Made by a program: the position numbers and the translations under genes. Shown here piece by piece: positions 49,801 to 56,500 of a stretch of 64,000 nucleotides of DNA. The notes beneath the pieces were generated by a model that was not told the origin of the DNA, searched no databases, and saw only the letters and a program-made list of their open reading frames with translations. Every line of letters starts with the position of its first letter. The first letter of the stretch is position 1. The stretch comes from Agelas oroides (Eukaryota; Porifera; Demospongiae; Agelasida; Agelasidae): positions 19,127,934-19,191,933 of the forward strand of contig OX422183.1 in the NCBI GenBank assembly GCA_949130485.1. Reading direction: 5' to 3'.

Positions 49801-50386
49801 CAATACTGACACATATCTTAAAAGTGCTTAATCAGCATAACAGATATAGGGACCCAACTGGAAAATTGAAGATCAAATCAAGTACGCTGAAATCCAAAAA
49901 CCAAGTGACTTGTTTATATCCCGCATTTTGGCACAATGACAAAGGTCACAGAAACTTTGGGGTACAACTTTCAACAAAATTTATGTGAGTGGTCCAGCTA
50001 TTTTGCTACTCTAAACAAACAATTGCACTGGCACTTACTAAATTTCATTGTAAAAAGTCACTTCCAACTCAGTCAAGAATTATTCTTCTAGCTTCTTGAC
50101 AGCTAGCTATAGCTATAAACTTGGAGCGCGGTCCGTGTATTTTTGCACAAGATACATCATTTTTACCCTTTTAAGTCCAAGATGAATTGCATGGCCAAAA
50201 TGTACCTCTGCGCACCAAGTCACGCATTTGTGTATCTCACGGATATAATTTAGTTCTAGCATACGTACGTTAACAAATTTGAAACTGCTGTAGCTACCTT
50301 CATTGGAAGCTCTATAACAAAACAAGGAGTACCGTATTAACTCCAGGCTGTCCATTATGGTTGTCAGCTAAAATGCTTACATTCAT
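22709..50386 (-). CDS. Multi-exon receptor: signal peptide, Ig-like, FN3 modules, sushi-like, three TM exons, tail
   Basis: Gene-level entry. Proposed coding exons in order: 50386-50381, 49065-49023, 41131-40797, (gap), 36382-36253, 33374-33072, 30825-30731, 28823-28553, 26945-26880, 26804-26496, 26281-25982, 25766-25650, 25165-25046, 23909-23770, 23232-23137, 22849-22742. All have AG/GT borders, and each exit phase matches the next entry phase except 40797 to 36382 (exit 1, entry 0). Either one exon is missing there or two genes meet. The last exon may run on to TAG at 22709-22711. The product would be a cell-surface protein with an adhesion- or recognition-type ectodomain and a short tail without kinase or other catalytic domain. 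Ligand and role are unknown. Its introns are packed with transposons. Confidence 0.6.
22853..22900. repeat. (GT)n / (CA)n microsatellite at a splice acceptor
   Basis: Nearly 48 bp of alternating TG with few interruptions. On the minus strand it reads CA repeat directly up to the acceptor at 22850-22851. Confidence 0.85.
23137..23232 (-). CDS. Receptor cytoplasmic tail exon
   Basis: 96 nt, phase 0 to 0, 32 codons beginning QQHQGDPILDEAG and ending SDKQKEK. Hydrophilic, no known motif. Acceptor TGTGCACAG; donor GTTGGT is weak. Confidence 0.6.
23770..23909 (-). CDS. Receptor transmembrane exon 3
   Basis: 140 nt, phase 1 to 0. Encodes a short extracellular-like stretch (VCNPSWHSMRDG), a hydrophobic segment (IIAECVASIFVLVLTMFLA) and a basic, juxtamembrane-like KILCFRTQNLKNQM. 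Acceptor with a CCTTTTTCCCTATCTATTAG tract; donor GTGAGG. Confidence 0.7.
25046..25165 (-). CDS. Receptor transmembrane exon 2
   Basis: 120 nt, phase 1 to 1. Encodes KLTFWQTQ, a strongly hydrophobic segment (FLIVITVIFVLIEVALWMAV), then VVSHVYPNG. Acceptor TTTCCTGCAG and donor GTAAGT are both strong. Confidence 0.72.
25251..25365 (-). CDS. Possible alternative exon between TM exons 1 and 2
   Basis: 115 nt with acceptor ATTATGCAG (a second at 25384-25385) and donor GTGAGT. Read in frame 0 it is open (LSEYLAMYIDMTGEPPTNL, NLT glycosylation site, two cysteines) and its exit phase fits TM exon 2. Entered from TM exon 1 (phase 1) it hits a stop after a few codons. It may be an alternative end, or belong to a transcript I have not found. 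Confidence 0.4.
25650..25766 (-). CDS. Receptor transmembrane exon 1
   Basis: 117 nt, phase 1 to 1. Encodes CNQPQLLG, then WHIALIVMGATFLTFNLILV continuing AIIVVCNCW: one hydrophobic segment and a cysteine-containing end. Acceptor TATTCCAACAG, donor GTGAGT. Confidence 0.72.
25982..26281 (-). CDS. Sushi/CCP-like module exon
   Basis: 300 nt, phase 1 to 1, 99 full codons. The C-terminal half follows the CCP pattern: YYSGNTPGSTACFVC, then VYELN, a second cysteine in ERVCQSNVTW and a final PTVC. The N-terminal half (CFMIELWDLPAAG...) is less clear and carries NGS and NDT glycosylation sites. CCP modules are protein-binding domains of extracellular and complement-type proteins. It lies directly before the first TM exon, as the membrane-proximal ectodomain. 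Confidence 0.65.
26496..26804 (-). CDS. FN3-like module exon
   Basis: 309 nt, phase 1 to 1. Encodes a beta-rich module with the stretches HCTVQYGTDPTYMNLPYS, TGTAGDTVSVVLRERLNS and TDYYYTVSAVSGDVTV, a fibronectin III-like pattern (Y-Y-T-V-S-A core strand). I remember similar modules in predicted Amphimedon proteins. Acceptor TTCCAATGTAG, donor GTAAGT. Confidence 0.7.
26880..26945 (-). CDS. Short linker exon before the FN3-like module
   Basis: 66 nt, phase 1 to 1: WRYEFSVDFTVDFIQYIPLL. Acceptor ATTTTCACAG is good; the donor GTAGTG is weak. In another frame the same DNA reads MNLVLISLLISFSTYLCL, which looks like a signal peptide but exits in a phase that does not fit the next exon. Confidence 0.4.
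26946..28552. other. Intron of the receptor gene
   Basis: No exon with clear homology. A minus-strand ATG reading MAAGTLMLVHVGIIVCVV at 27238-27170, followed by GTAAGT, looks like a signal-peptide exon but exits in phase 2, which no neighbour accepts. About 45-bp inverted similarities (27744-27795 against 28186-28237, GAGAGAGCCT and GTTGACTTC) suggest an eroded foldback element. Confidence 0.4.
28553..28823 (-). CDS. FN3 module, second half
   Basis: 271 nt, phase 0 to 1. Encodes VCAPPRANIKQYQISF, ISDCTAGKCSYFFEPP and YDSVSVAAENVVGVGA, the C to G strands of a fibronectin III domain. Its first half is exon 30731-30825. Acceptor CCCCTTATCCAG, donor GTGAGT. Confidence 0.72.
29407..30631. mobile_element. 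TA-flanked inverted-repeat element (1,225 bp) with nested insertion
   Basis: Ends CCGTATAGCGGGAAATTTTC and its complement, flanked by TA on both sides (29405-29406, 30632-30633). This is a mariner-type end. The body has two diverged copies of a roughly 190-bp unit (CAACCACAGTC...AACTTCGGAAAGCC), the first split by a 399-bp insertion. No transposase. It sits in the intron that splits the FN3 module. Confidence 0.82.
29656..30054. mobile_element. Nested 399-bp insertion with inner foldback and 31-bp minisatellite
   Basis: The flanking host element resumes after AGGTAAT, present on both sides (29649-29655, 30055-30061), and the sequence without the insertion matches the second unit near 30361. 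Inside: a 40-bp inverted pair (TTATCACCATAGTAC ... GTACTATGGTGATAA), a further pair GATTTTATCATACG/CGTATGATAAAAT, and four copies of a 31-bp repeat starting GTGACTTGTAGT at 29859, 29890, 29921 and 29951. Confidence 0.7.
30731..30825 (-). CDS. FN3 module, first half
   Basis: 95 nt, phase 1 to 0: VPAVVSHCNITVAYDHPPER ending NTTWDSMP, the A to C strands of a fibronectin III domain with two glycosylation sites. Acceptor TTTTTTCTCCTACAG and donor GTAAGT are strong. The 1.9-kb intron to the second half contains the 29407-30631 element. Confidence 0.75.
30985..31838 (-). mobile_element. Tigger/pogo-like DNA transposon relic
   Basis: Ends CAGTCGAACCTCC and GGAGGTTCGACTG, flanked by TA (30983-30984, 31839-31840), typical of pogo/Tigger elements. 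Near the left end the terminal sequence is repeated inverted (30994-31046), a small hairpin. The minus strand at 31530-31250 encodes the transposase C-terminus. Confidence 0.82.
31250..31530 (-). pseudogene. Decayed Tigger/pogo transposase C-terminus
   Basis: Read on the minus strand, an acidic stretch (EELGHDQEDCDEVDGDIDD) is followed by a stop, then LPKLKTYKEAI. After a 2-bp insertion the frame changes to LEDVSRFLEYKGHGDEALSV and GSIIDKIVNLKHASPRQ. The order acidic linker, then helical C-terminus matches Tigger/jerky-type transposases. It has at least one stop and one frameshift and no catalytic DDD part, so it is inactive. Confidence 0.65.
31841..33071. other. Intron with one eroded element end
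   Basis: No exon was recognised. At 32478-32511 a 34-bp near-palindrome (TAGTCTCGTTCCCAGGGG ... GGAACGGGACTA) has the ends of the 9-bp-duplication family but no matching flanks. Confidence 0.45.
33072..33374 (-). CDS. Fibronectin type III module exon
   Basis: 303 nt, phase 1 to 1, a complete FN3 domain in one exon. PPSVPTVSCVALSED opens it; VNVTVSWTLSGGGSADFYL has the conserved W; TGFMADYEYNITVRGVN is the Y-x-Y-x-V core of strand F; SLTIRPQ closes it. FN3 domains serve in adhesion and receptor ectodomains. Acceptor TCTCCCTTCAG, donor GTATGC. It is followed in phase by the split FN3 module at 30825. Confidence 0.85.
33650..33818. mobile_element. Foldback element, about 170 bp
   Basis: Near-perfect inverted arms: AACCATGGTAAGGAGGTGTA and TACTACCC...GAGG at the left, their complements at the right. 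The centre is CCCCGAGCCGCAGGCGAGGGG. It abuts the 33821 element. Confidence 0.75.
34398..34800 (-). pseudogene. LINE reverse transcriptase C-terminal remnant
   Basis: Minus-strand reading VQKFALKVCTKNWSSGYESL, then LPTLASRRHYLKLCLLYQVV matches the region after the polymerase of L2/CR1-like LINEs. A frameshift then moves the conserved end to another frame (IALWNSLPPPAQNCQSLRSF), stop at 34398-34400. It is 5'-truncated and inactive. Confidence 0.7.
35496..35857. mobile_element. Nested inverted-repeat element (362 bp)
   Basis: Ends TAGAGGTTCTGCA with TGATGTCATC inside the left arm and TGACGTCATC in the complement of the right arm. TA on both sides (35494-35495, 35858-35859). Interior AT-rich, no ORF. 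Confidence 0.75.
35972..36090. repeat. 43-bp minisatellite, about 2.8 copies
   Basis: The unit starts AAATATACACCCCTGACTCA and recurs at 35972, 36015 and 36057. Confidence 0.85.
36253..36382 (-). CDS. Candidate receptor exon of unknown fold
   Basis: 130 nt, phase 0 to 1: TEEQFNSSRLAVALIGCSHA ... TGTFRLEVYCIVATCLQLKI. The acceptor has a strong TTCTCGTTCCCAG tract; donor GTGAGA. The exit phase fits the FN3 exon at 33374, but the entry phase does not fit the Ig exon at 40797. I recognise no domain. Confidence 0.4.
36383..38496. other. No recognised exon
   Basis: A minus-strand ATG at 36456 starts MARPFSVICLCLGAI, a signal-like stretch with no usable donor. Otherwise AT-rich intron-like DNA without domains. 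The exon linking the Ig-like module to 36382 would have to lie between here and 40,796. Confidence 0.4.
38497..39135. mobile_element. Inverted-repeat element with about 125-bp arms
   Basis: The left arm starts AAGTCACAAAAAAGTTTTCC; the right arm is its complement, continuing through ACACCACAATACTTTCACAC to CATAGTTGGCA. Arms are about 90% alike, and the 380-bp centre has two related segments (GAGCAGTGCTG). No clear target duplication and no transposase. Confidence 0.75.
39136..40796. other. No supported gene; one foldback
   Basis: A 70-codon plus-strand ORF (39596-39805, AAIEQFEDQATNRLLITALE) is acidic and helical-looking and may be a transposon fragment. A 112-bp foldback at 39877-39988 has GTCATATAA ends and an ACTTGATGGTTAAAACACTA arm. 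A G-run at 40245-40254 and a short palindrome at 40742-40760 are also present. Confidence 0.4.
40797..41131 (-). CDS. Ig-like module exon
   Basis: 335 nt, phase 1 to 1. Begins GDVTGQLITAPPTCPGDTFT, then FRCTVGG with a following W (TTWRV). The middle has ECTLVHRSTSSSICG; the end has TLNGTLVECFGPAND and STLQILG. The C...W...L-x-C pattern with a G-S-T-L end is Ig-like. Closely similar modules are common in predicted sponge surface proteins, as I remember. Joined in phase to the signal-peptide exon at 49065, it is the N-terminal ectodomain module. Acceptor TTGATCTCCAG, donor GTCAGT. Confidence 0.78.
41331..41415 (+). repeat. Dispersed repeat copy (CTAGGGGGGTGTGGGGG type)
   Basis: Matches the complement of 16862-16955 over about 80 bp (CTAGGGG, CCCCCAAG, ATTAGATACTCTGAGAT, CTTCTGAGGCC) at about 75-80% by eye. 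Confidence 0.7.
42253..42349. mobile_element. 97-bp element with TAGCC...GGCTA ends
   Basis: Starts TAGCCTTGTTCCCAGGCCTT and ends CACTGGGAACGAGGCTA. The inner parts are also complementary (CCCCCAATAATCC / GGGAATTGCTGGGGG). No flanking 9-bp repeat, so this copy is old or rearranged. Confidence 0.7.
42416..42490. repeat. 33-bp tandem repeat, about 2.3 copies
   Basis: CTGCAAGCACGAATAGTAGAG followed by TATGATAATCTA, repeated back to back. Confidence 0.8.
43145..43304. mobile_element. 160-bp foldback element
   Basis: Left CTGGCCAACCTTGAGTGACT continuing ATACAGTCACTGCAAA; the right is its complement with few changes. A second inner pair GGGCAACCA/TGGTTGCCC is near the centre. Confidence 0.8.
45676..45751. 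repeat. 18-bp minisatellite, 4.2 copies
   Basis: Exact repeats of GGGCACTTGCATAGGGAA at 45676, 45694, 45712 and 45730. Confidence 0.9.
46325..46945. repeat. Inverted GGACTGGACT repeats
   Basis: Left GGACTCGTGGACTGGACTAT and right ATAGTCCAGTCCATGAGTCC are complementary, about 570 bp apart. A similar pair lies at 49260-49295 and 49497-49520. These may be two copies of one element family. Confidence 0.5.
48388..48484. mobile_element. 97-bp element with TAGGC...GGCTA ends and 9-bp target duplication
   Basis: Starts TAGGCTCATTCCCAGGCTC and ends GCCTGGGAACGAGGCTA. The flanks GGTGTAACA (48379-48387) and GGTGTAATA (48485-48493) match 8 of 9. The centre has an AACGCTTTTCCGT / ACGGAAAG pair. Confidence 0.8.
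48605..48735 (-). mobile_element. tRNA-derived SINE, copy 1
   Basis: The minus strand reads a tRNA-like head: box A TAGCTCAGTGGCAAAGCA, a five-pair anticodon stem CTGGC/GCCAG around TGTACAA, and box B GGTTTGATTCC. A tail CTTTTCACTCTCCTCTGTTT then TTGCCTAG follows and is shared with the copy at 62,357. A mismatch at the base before the anticodon and the tail argue against a working tRNA. Confidence 0.7.
49023..49065 (-). CDS. Receptor signal-peptide exon
   Basis: 43 nt, phase 0 to 1: VLLFLSVAVFVLRP plus one base. With the two-codon exon upstream it gives MNVLLFLSVAVFVLRPG, a good signal peptide leading straight into the Ig-like exon (GDVTGQL...). Acceptor CTCTTTTATAG, donor GTGAGC. Confidence 0.72.
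49066..50380. other. First intron of the receptor gene
   Basis: No further exon. Contains the second GGACTGGACT pair (49260-49520) and otherwise unique AT-rich DNA. Confidence 0.5.
50381..50386 (-). CDS. Two-codon start exon of the receptor gene
   Basis: ATGAAT followed by the donor GTAAGC; context GTCAACATGA has A at -3. It exits in phase 0, as exon 49065 requires. The assignment rests on phase and on the signal peptide it completes. Confidence 0.55.
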
Positions 50387-50420
50387 GTTGACCCGGTAGC
50401 TAGTCGGACGAAGTAGACAC

Positions 50421-50590
50421 AGACAACGCTCTCGTTGACAACGCCCTCTCTGACAACGCCCTCTCTGACAACGGCCTCTCTGACAACGGCCTCTCTGACA
50501 ACGCCCTCTCTGACAACACCCTCTCTGACAACGCCCTCTCTGACAACGCCCTCTTTGACAACGCCCTCTCTGACAACGCCCTCACTGGCA
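50421..50590. repeat. 15-bp minisatellite, about 11 copies
   Basis: Unit ACAACGCCCTCTCTG with single-base variants (GCC to GGC, CTC to CTT). It lies 35-205 bp upstream of the proposed receptor start codon. Both strands are open in one frame because 15 is a multiple of three; these ORFs are by-products. Confidence 0.92.
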
Positions 50591-50696
50591 GCACCTCTGA
50601 AAATTCAAAAAAAATACTTTGAATTAGGCAACGGAAGGAGTACAAGCCTGGGAATTGTGACTTCATTGAAAGGAATGGGGTAAGTTCCTAACTACA

Positions 50697-52005
50697 CTAG
50701 CGGCTAGCGACAGGAACGTTGCCATCTCAAAAAATGACGTAATACAAGATTTAGCTCACGTGAAACAGTGAAATTCGAACAGCACTGACATAGTTTAGCT
50801 AGTCTCTAGAACCAGGGGAAACAAAGGAGAAAGCAACAGGTAGGCTCAATATTCAATATCAGTTTGCTATGCAGTTGTTTAGTGTTAGATATGAAACTGG
50901 GAGTAGCCGGAAACATATGATTGTTGCGCACTGTTTTCTAATTGAAGAGCACTGTCCTAAATTTGTGTACTTTACAAACCTTGCCAACTTGAGTTTGACG
51001 TATAGTGACCTAGAAAGCTTACCAGCCTAATGCAGTCTTATGAACTAGTCTAGTTCCCACACTAGTATTCTGCACTGAAAATAGGCTGGGCACAAGAACC
51101 ACACAGACACTGCTTGTGTTGCTTTTCATATTAAATCACCCCAATATCCCAGGCCCTTTTTTCGACGGTATTGAACAAGACTGCTCATGCAGGTAAAACA
51201 GTCACAATAGATGAAACACTTGCTTCATCAGCCAGTATATTGTCAAATTATGTGTGTCTACCCTTCAGGTTGTAACTTCACATGGTCTCTGCAAGCAGCA
51301 TGAGGATGGATGGCTCATGGAACTCAATAAAACTGATTCTCTTTTACAACGTGTTGCAGTTCCATGTCCTCATTTTTTTGGTATTGTTTTATTAAGATCT
51401 TTTTGACGACTTAATTAGATACTTCTTTTAACTCCCTTACACTTATTGACAAATTTAGTTTCACTTGCACATTTCCCTCACCCTTGCCGAGGCCATTACA
51501 AATTATTCTTGAATTCGATTATTGTTGTTGCTCTCTGTCACTGTACGTTGTCACTTGAAATGCCTTTTTCCTTGAGAGAGACTACATCATGGGGACTTTT
51601 ATATGTTGCAAGCACTTCTGGTCAGTATACATCAAAGCTTTCTAGAGAGTGTGTACTATCAGCTGCATTGATAGTTGCTTATCACTTCACTTGAACTTGC
51701 GAAACATGTTTTGCCTAGGTTCTCAAGTAGCAATATGAGACTTAATCTCTTCTATGTTAATTTTAATTTCTCCATACTGAAAAAAATACCACGGGAAAGA
51801 TACCGTTACTGGACATGCATAATACAGAGTGGCAACGTTCCTGTCGCTAGCCCGCAATACACGTAGCGGTTAGCGCCAGGAACGAAACTTAGCATGAGTG
51901 ACAACGTTCCTGTCGCTAGCTCGCAATACGTGTAGCGGTTAGCGCCAGGAACGAGACACTGCGCATGCGCATAACGATGGCAACGTTCCTGTCGCTAGCC
52001 ACTAG
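50697..52005. mobile_element. 1.3-kb inverted-repeat element with 11-bp target duplication
   Basis: Ends CTAGCGGCTAGCGACAGGAA and, at the right, the complement of CTAGTGGCTAGCGACAGGAA, both continuing CGTTGCCATC. TCCTAACTACA flanks it on both sides exactly (50686-50696, 52006-52016). Before the right end, a palindromic module (CGTTCCTGTCGCTAGC ... GCGGTTAGCGCCAGGAACG) is repeated about 2.5 times at 51832-52003. An 82-codon ORF (51446-51694) has no domain. A duplication of 9-11 bp points to Mutator-like elements. No transposase was recognised. Confidence 0.82.
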
Positions 52006-52028
52006 TCCTAACTACAACTAAATAATAG

Positions 52029-52161
52029 TTAGACGCCGAGACCAAAGCAAAGCAGGAACTACGCGATTTAGAAACCCAAGGGCCTGAGGCTGTAGCGTCC
52101 CGACTACTAAGGGCCCGAGGGTTTCTATAAATCGCGTAGTTCCATTGGTCGAGGCGTGTAA
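52029..52161. mobile_element. 133-bp foldback element
   Basis: Ends TTAGACGCC and GGCGTGTAA. Arms GGAACTACGCGATTTAGAAA and CCC at the left, complement at the right. Centre GGGCCTGAGGC ... GGGCCCGAGG. Confidence 0.8.
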
Positions 52162-52212
52162 CTTATTTAGAGTACACTGAGCAACAGCTATAAAGCAAAT
52201 TCACTGAAAACG

Positions 52213-52407
52213 ATGAATTTTGGCGAAAGTGTAGTGATTCAGCACTCAAACGGGACGACGTCAACGGTGACAAAGTCAAACGGCGACATTGTCCCGCACT
52301 CGATGGCACACCGCACCCACGATACAGCTGGATCATGGGCTTCATTGCACTGTCAGCGAACCACCACACCCACTAACGGGCTCCACCTTTTGTGCAATCA
52401 TAGATGA
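52213..52407 (+). CDS. Small hypothetical ORF
   Basis: 64 codons starting MNFGESVVIQHSNGTTSTVT, in a more GC-rich stretch than its surroundings. No domain recognised. An overlapping frame (52289-52474) is open too. It may be the first exon of a plus-strand gene that also uses 52539-52787, but no splice pair that links them was found. Confidence 0.25.
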   Translation: MNFGESVVIQHSNGTTSTVTKSNGDIVPHSMAHRTHDTAGSWASLHCQRTTTPTNGLHLLCNHR

Positions 52408-52538
52408 CGTCCGTACTGTGGTGCAATTAAACGAAGCAGCGCCAGACAATTCGCTGCAACTAAGACACAGCTGACGCGCGAAAGTGTCGGGCTTAGAGTA
52501 CACGGGAAAAAACAAAACCACAGCTACATGTACGTTAG

Positions 52539-52787
52539 GCTGTGGTGCCATCCCGGACAGAAGAATATTGCAGAGGCTGCATCAGTAAACTAACAGACCT
52601 ACAGCCAAAGAATTTGCTGCACTGGCTAGCTAACCTGCTTAATTCAGCGGCTCCAAGTGAGGAAGAAAGACGGTTCAAACTTCAACGGCCATCATACAGC
52701 TGTGCTGTTTATACTATGTATTTATTGTTTGCAGTGTTGTTGTCAATTATTGTTGTTATAATGATTGCTATTGTTTACAGGACATAA
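52539..52787 (+). CDS. Possible single-pass membrane protein exon
   Basis: About 82 codons opening after TAG without an ATG, so probably an exon (TTAG before GCTGTGG could be an acceptor). The N-terminal part (SRTEEYCRGCISKLTDLQPK, NLLHWLANLLNSAAPSEEER) looks helical. The C-terminal 25 residues are a clear membrane segment (YLLFAVLLSIIVVIMIAIV) followed by YRT and a stop, a tail-anchor-like layout. Function unknown. Confidence 0.35.
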   Translation, partial: AVVPSRTEEYCRGCISKLTDLQPKNLLHWLANLLNSAAPSEEERRFKLQRPSYSCAVYTMYLLFAVLLSIIVVIMIAIVYRT

Positions 52788-53439
52788 GAAGGTAACTAGC
52801 TATCAGGTCTGATCCTGAGAGGTAACTATAATTTGTATGAAAAAATTCAAAACACATGACGTATATAAGCTTCAGTACCAACAAAGTTTACAATGACCAA
52901 AGTAATTGGTCAGTATAATTATAAAGCTCACTGAGAGTGTACAGATGTTTGAAGTTTGTTAATGGCTAGCTAGTGCCTACAGTATTTGACAGACGTTTTG
53001 AGCATCTGCAATCATAAGTAGATGATTTGTATCTATAGGTTAAAATGTAGACTAAACACAAGCAATTGGGCAACCTTTTATTGAATGACAGCATAGTCAA
53101 ACCACACCCAAACTCACTAATGTAATACAAGCTGAATGGTACCAGGGGGTGGGGTATAGCACACATCCATGGCTAGCCATATCTTGGCCAACACTGGCCA
53201 GCAACTGTACTTTCAAATACACCACCACTTCCAGGTGATATGTTTGTTCTATAGTCTCACAACATTTCTATTATTCAGCTAGCTATACCTTTATGAGTCC
53301 CAAGTATATATACACATTCAAACTAATGGTATCAAGGTCTTGTGCCATCAATAGAGTTGTTCAACCAAGGACAATGAAGCACAAGTCATTCAGAATTTAG
53401 CTTATCCATTTTTTGGAGAACTATACCTCGAGATCTCAT
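52788..53439. other. 3' flank of the ankyrin gene
   Basis: No ORF of note. AATAAA on the minus strand at 53077-53082, about 360 nt past the ankyrin gene stop, is a likely poly(A) signal. Confidence 0.5.
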
Positions 53440-53528
53440 TTAGTCCTGTTCCTTTCTCTCTGCTTTTTCAAGCATGTCTTGGAAGCATGGCAGGGCCTGT
53501 CTCATTTCGATGCCGATATCTTGACCTG
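53440..53528 (-). CDS. Ankyrin gene exon 7 (last)
   Basis: Enters in phase 1: AGQDIGIEMRQALPCFQDML then EKAERKEQD and TAA. Acceptor TTTGAATTTGCAG. Confidence 0.75.
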
Positions 53529-56500
53529 CTGCAAATTCAAACAACACTGACAGCAATGCGTGTAACTGGTATCTTAGTATAGAAAAATGTGCTGTTGGCA
53601 ACTTGATGAAACATTCTTTTATTCTTCATAGGTCTGCATGTCTTTTTTTTTTACATATTCTACAACAGGCATGCAGGTGAGAACCCACTGGGGCAACCTC
53701 CATCAAATAATACTACTATCTATACCTTATACCATAAATCGGGAAATTTTCGTTGTTGGAAATTTTTTGCAGTCACATAAGGCTACCAAATTTAATCAGC
53801 AATTTTTTTTTCTACAACGAATAATTAAAATGCATTGTTCAACAGTTATGCACAAATTCTCGATTGATAATCATGCCATTTCGCTTGAAGTATTGAAAGG
53901 TTGGTCATTCTTCATGGGCTATGAGTGATTCAGTATGCATGCAGTAACAGTAACTTATAGGTCACTCTTCCATTGGTCCATCTATAGCTAGTGCTAGGAT
54001 CAGCTGTTGCAGTTAATGTTAACACAAGGAAAAGCTCAATAGCTACTGTGCTGATATGCATACGTGTATAGGCCAAATCCAAATAGCATTATGTAATGAT
54101 GATAACTGCAGAAAAATGAGCAGTTACATAAAACCTTCATGTGGAAATAGTCGTTGTTAACTGACTTAAACTGTTCAGTCACAGACACACCAATGATGTA
54201 GACCTAGGAAGCAGGATAGTACCCTCCAGATATTAGGTCAGTATAATTTGTCACTGGTACAAATATTAATGTAATGGTACTGATTATATAATGCTAGAGC
54301 CAAAAACAAAATTGTATTATAGCTATGCTACAAATAGATCCAACTTTTTGAGAAGTACTGAGGTAGTCACTTCTTTATTTTGCTTGCTAGCTAGCTAGCT
54401 ATACTGCTGGAGCTTCCCATATCTATAATGTAAAAGTTTTCTATCATGGGACGGAGAACAACTTCCACTTTTGAGATGCCTGTTTCCGTTACGTACAGCA
54501 ATGATAGCTGTACACAATGAACACAATGGCAACTGGCTATGAATGTTATACACCTCTCTCCCCCTCCCTTTCGTTCCTCCTCCCCACATCTCTTCATCCC
54601 ACACATACTGCTTCTAACTTTATTGTCTTTCAATTACACATTTACCTCAGTTGTTTGAGTCATCATGGACAGAGTTTGAAACTGACTTACCTCATGCATT
54701 CTACCTCACTCTACCAAGCTCTACAAAGCTCTACAATGGCTCTACCTTATTCAACCTCCATCTACTACACCCTACCTACCTTAACATGTTGTGCTGTAGA
54801 CCCCCAAATACACAGCATAAATCAACTTACCAACCACATTCATTATCACTAAGAGAACCCACCAGCATGCAGGTTACATTACAGTATTTTCCACAAGTAG
54901 CTTAGGAGTCAGCAGCACTCCACAACACCTAAGACTAGGACATGCAGTAGACTAGTTGTGTCCATTAGTGCACACATTCATGTTACTGTGGTCAAGATTC
55001 TAACATGAACAAGTCAAAATATACTAATCAGCACGAGGTGATCAAGGTGGACCATCTTATTTACAAACAGCACTATAGCATACATATACAGCTTCTATAA
55101 TTTATGTAGCTAATAGTGTAACACTAATAAAGTTTATAAAAGTCTGCAGGTCTTAGCTTCACGATCCTGTTAGAATGAGAATAAAAATTACTGTTGTCAG
55201 GTAGTTGCAGGGAACAGATCACATTTACATGAGATGGTGCATTTTATACCAGGCATGTACCAAGCCTCTACCCAAATTTTAGTCACAAAATCAGGGTAAT
55301 TAGGTTTGTTTGCCCACATTGGGAGTGTGAAAAGTGTCTGTTATACGGAGTACCAGGGTTTCCACTATTCAGGAGTTGCGATACATGTTCATGGATAAAA
55401 TTAGTATGTCACAAACTTGCCTGTATCACATTTCCTACAAAAAAGCTACTGGATTTTTACAACAACCAGTCGATACAGAGGGCATTTGGCTATACGTAGT
55501 TCAGGATAACACTAACTTTGCTACAGTACACAGTTGAGTGATTGTAGGTGGCTGCTCAGTGGATTATGGGTACAAACTGCTATGTCAGTTTACTACGACG
55601 GTAGGAGGAACTAGGTGCTATTTATGGCTTAAGCAGAGCCAGAGCAACTCACTGAAGAGCCACACAAAACATTTTTGTTCACATCTCGGACCAGAACAGA
55701 GTAGCAGTGGCTGAAATGCTACTGGATACTCGCAAAATGGGTACTCAGCAACTTTGCAAAAAAAAACTATGGTGAACTGGAAACATTTCTTGGAAAAAAC
55801 TCTTTGTGTGGCCCTGCAGTGATGTCATACAAATAGATAAAACGCTGGTATATGGCATTCTGTCTGCAACAATGCGAGCAAACTGGCCCGGCGGTGGCAG
55901 TTTGTACTCATACTCCACCGAACAGCTGCCTACTGTCACTCGACTGTGTACTGTAGTGAAGTTAGTGTTATGCTGAACTATAGCCAAATGCCCCCTGTGG
56001 TGACTGGTTGTTGTAAAATCTGGTAGCTTTTTTGTAGGAAATGTATGTATCACTGATATGACCACAAAAACAGCAGTGGTGAAAATATGAATTTGTACGT
56101 ACTTGATAGCACATTCAGCATACACTTCACTTACCAGGATGCCTCTCCAGCAAATCAACTATTTTCTTATAATTTTCAGCATTTTCTCTCAGCCGGATCA
56201 CTGGCTTAGAGTTCCATATATCCCTACAGTAATAGAATGAGTAACAGTTTATGTACAGTCATAGTTGTACATGACACATGGCTAAAAAGCAGGTGGACAT
56301 GCACTGTACATTTGTGTGCCAGAATACCGAAACCAGTGGAGTTCTTTAGTGGAAAGTGTTTAAAATATCATGAAATGTGAAGTGACTGAGTAAAGGAAGC
56401 ACTGAAAGTTACCTTGTATGTACAACAATGCATCACTGTCATAAATCAACTGCCATAAATTGGTAATTCTGAAAGCAAAGTATGCTCTTACACCAGAAGT

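Noticed and set aside
50400-50683. CRISPR-like array or repeat protein
   Set aside because: The 15-bp units are contiguous with no spacers, and both strands are open only because the period is a multiple of three.
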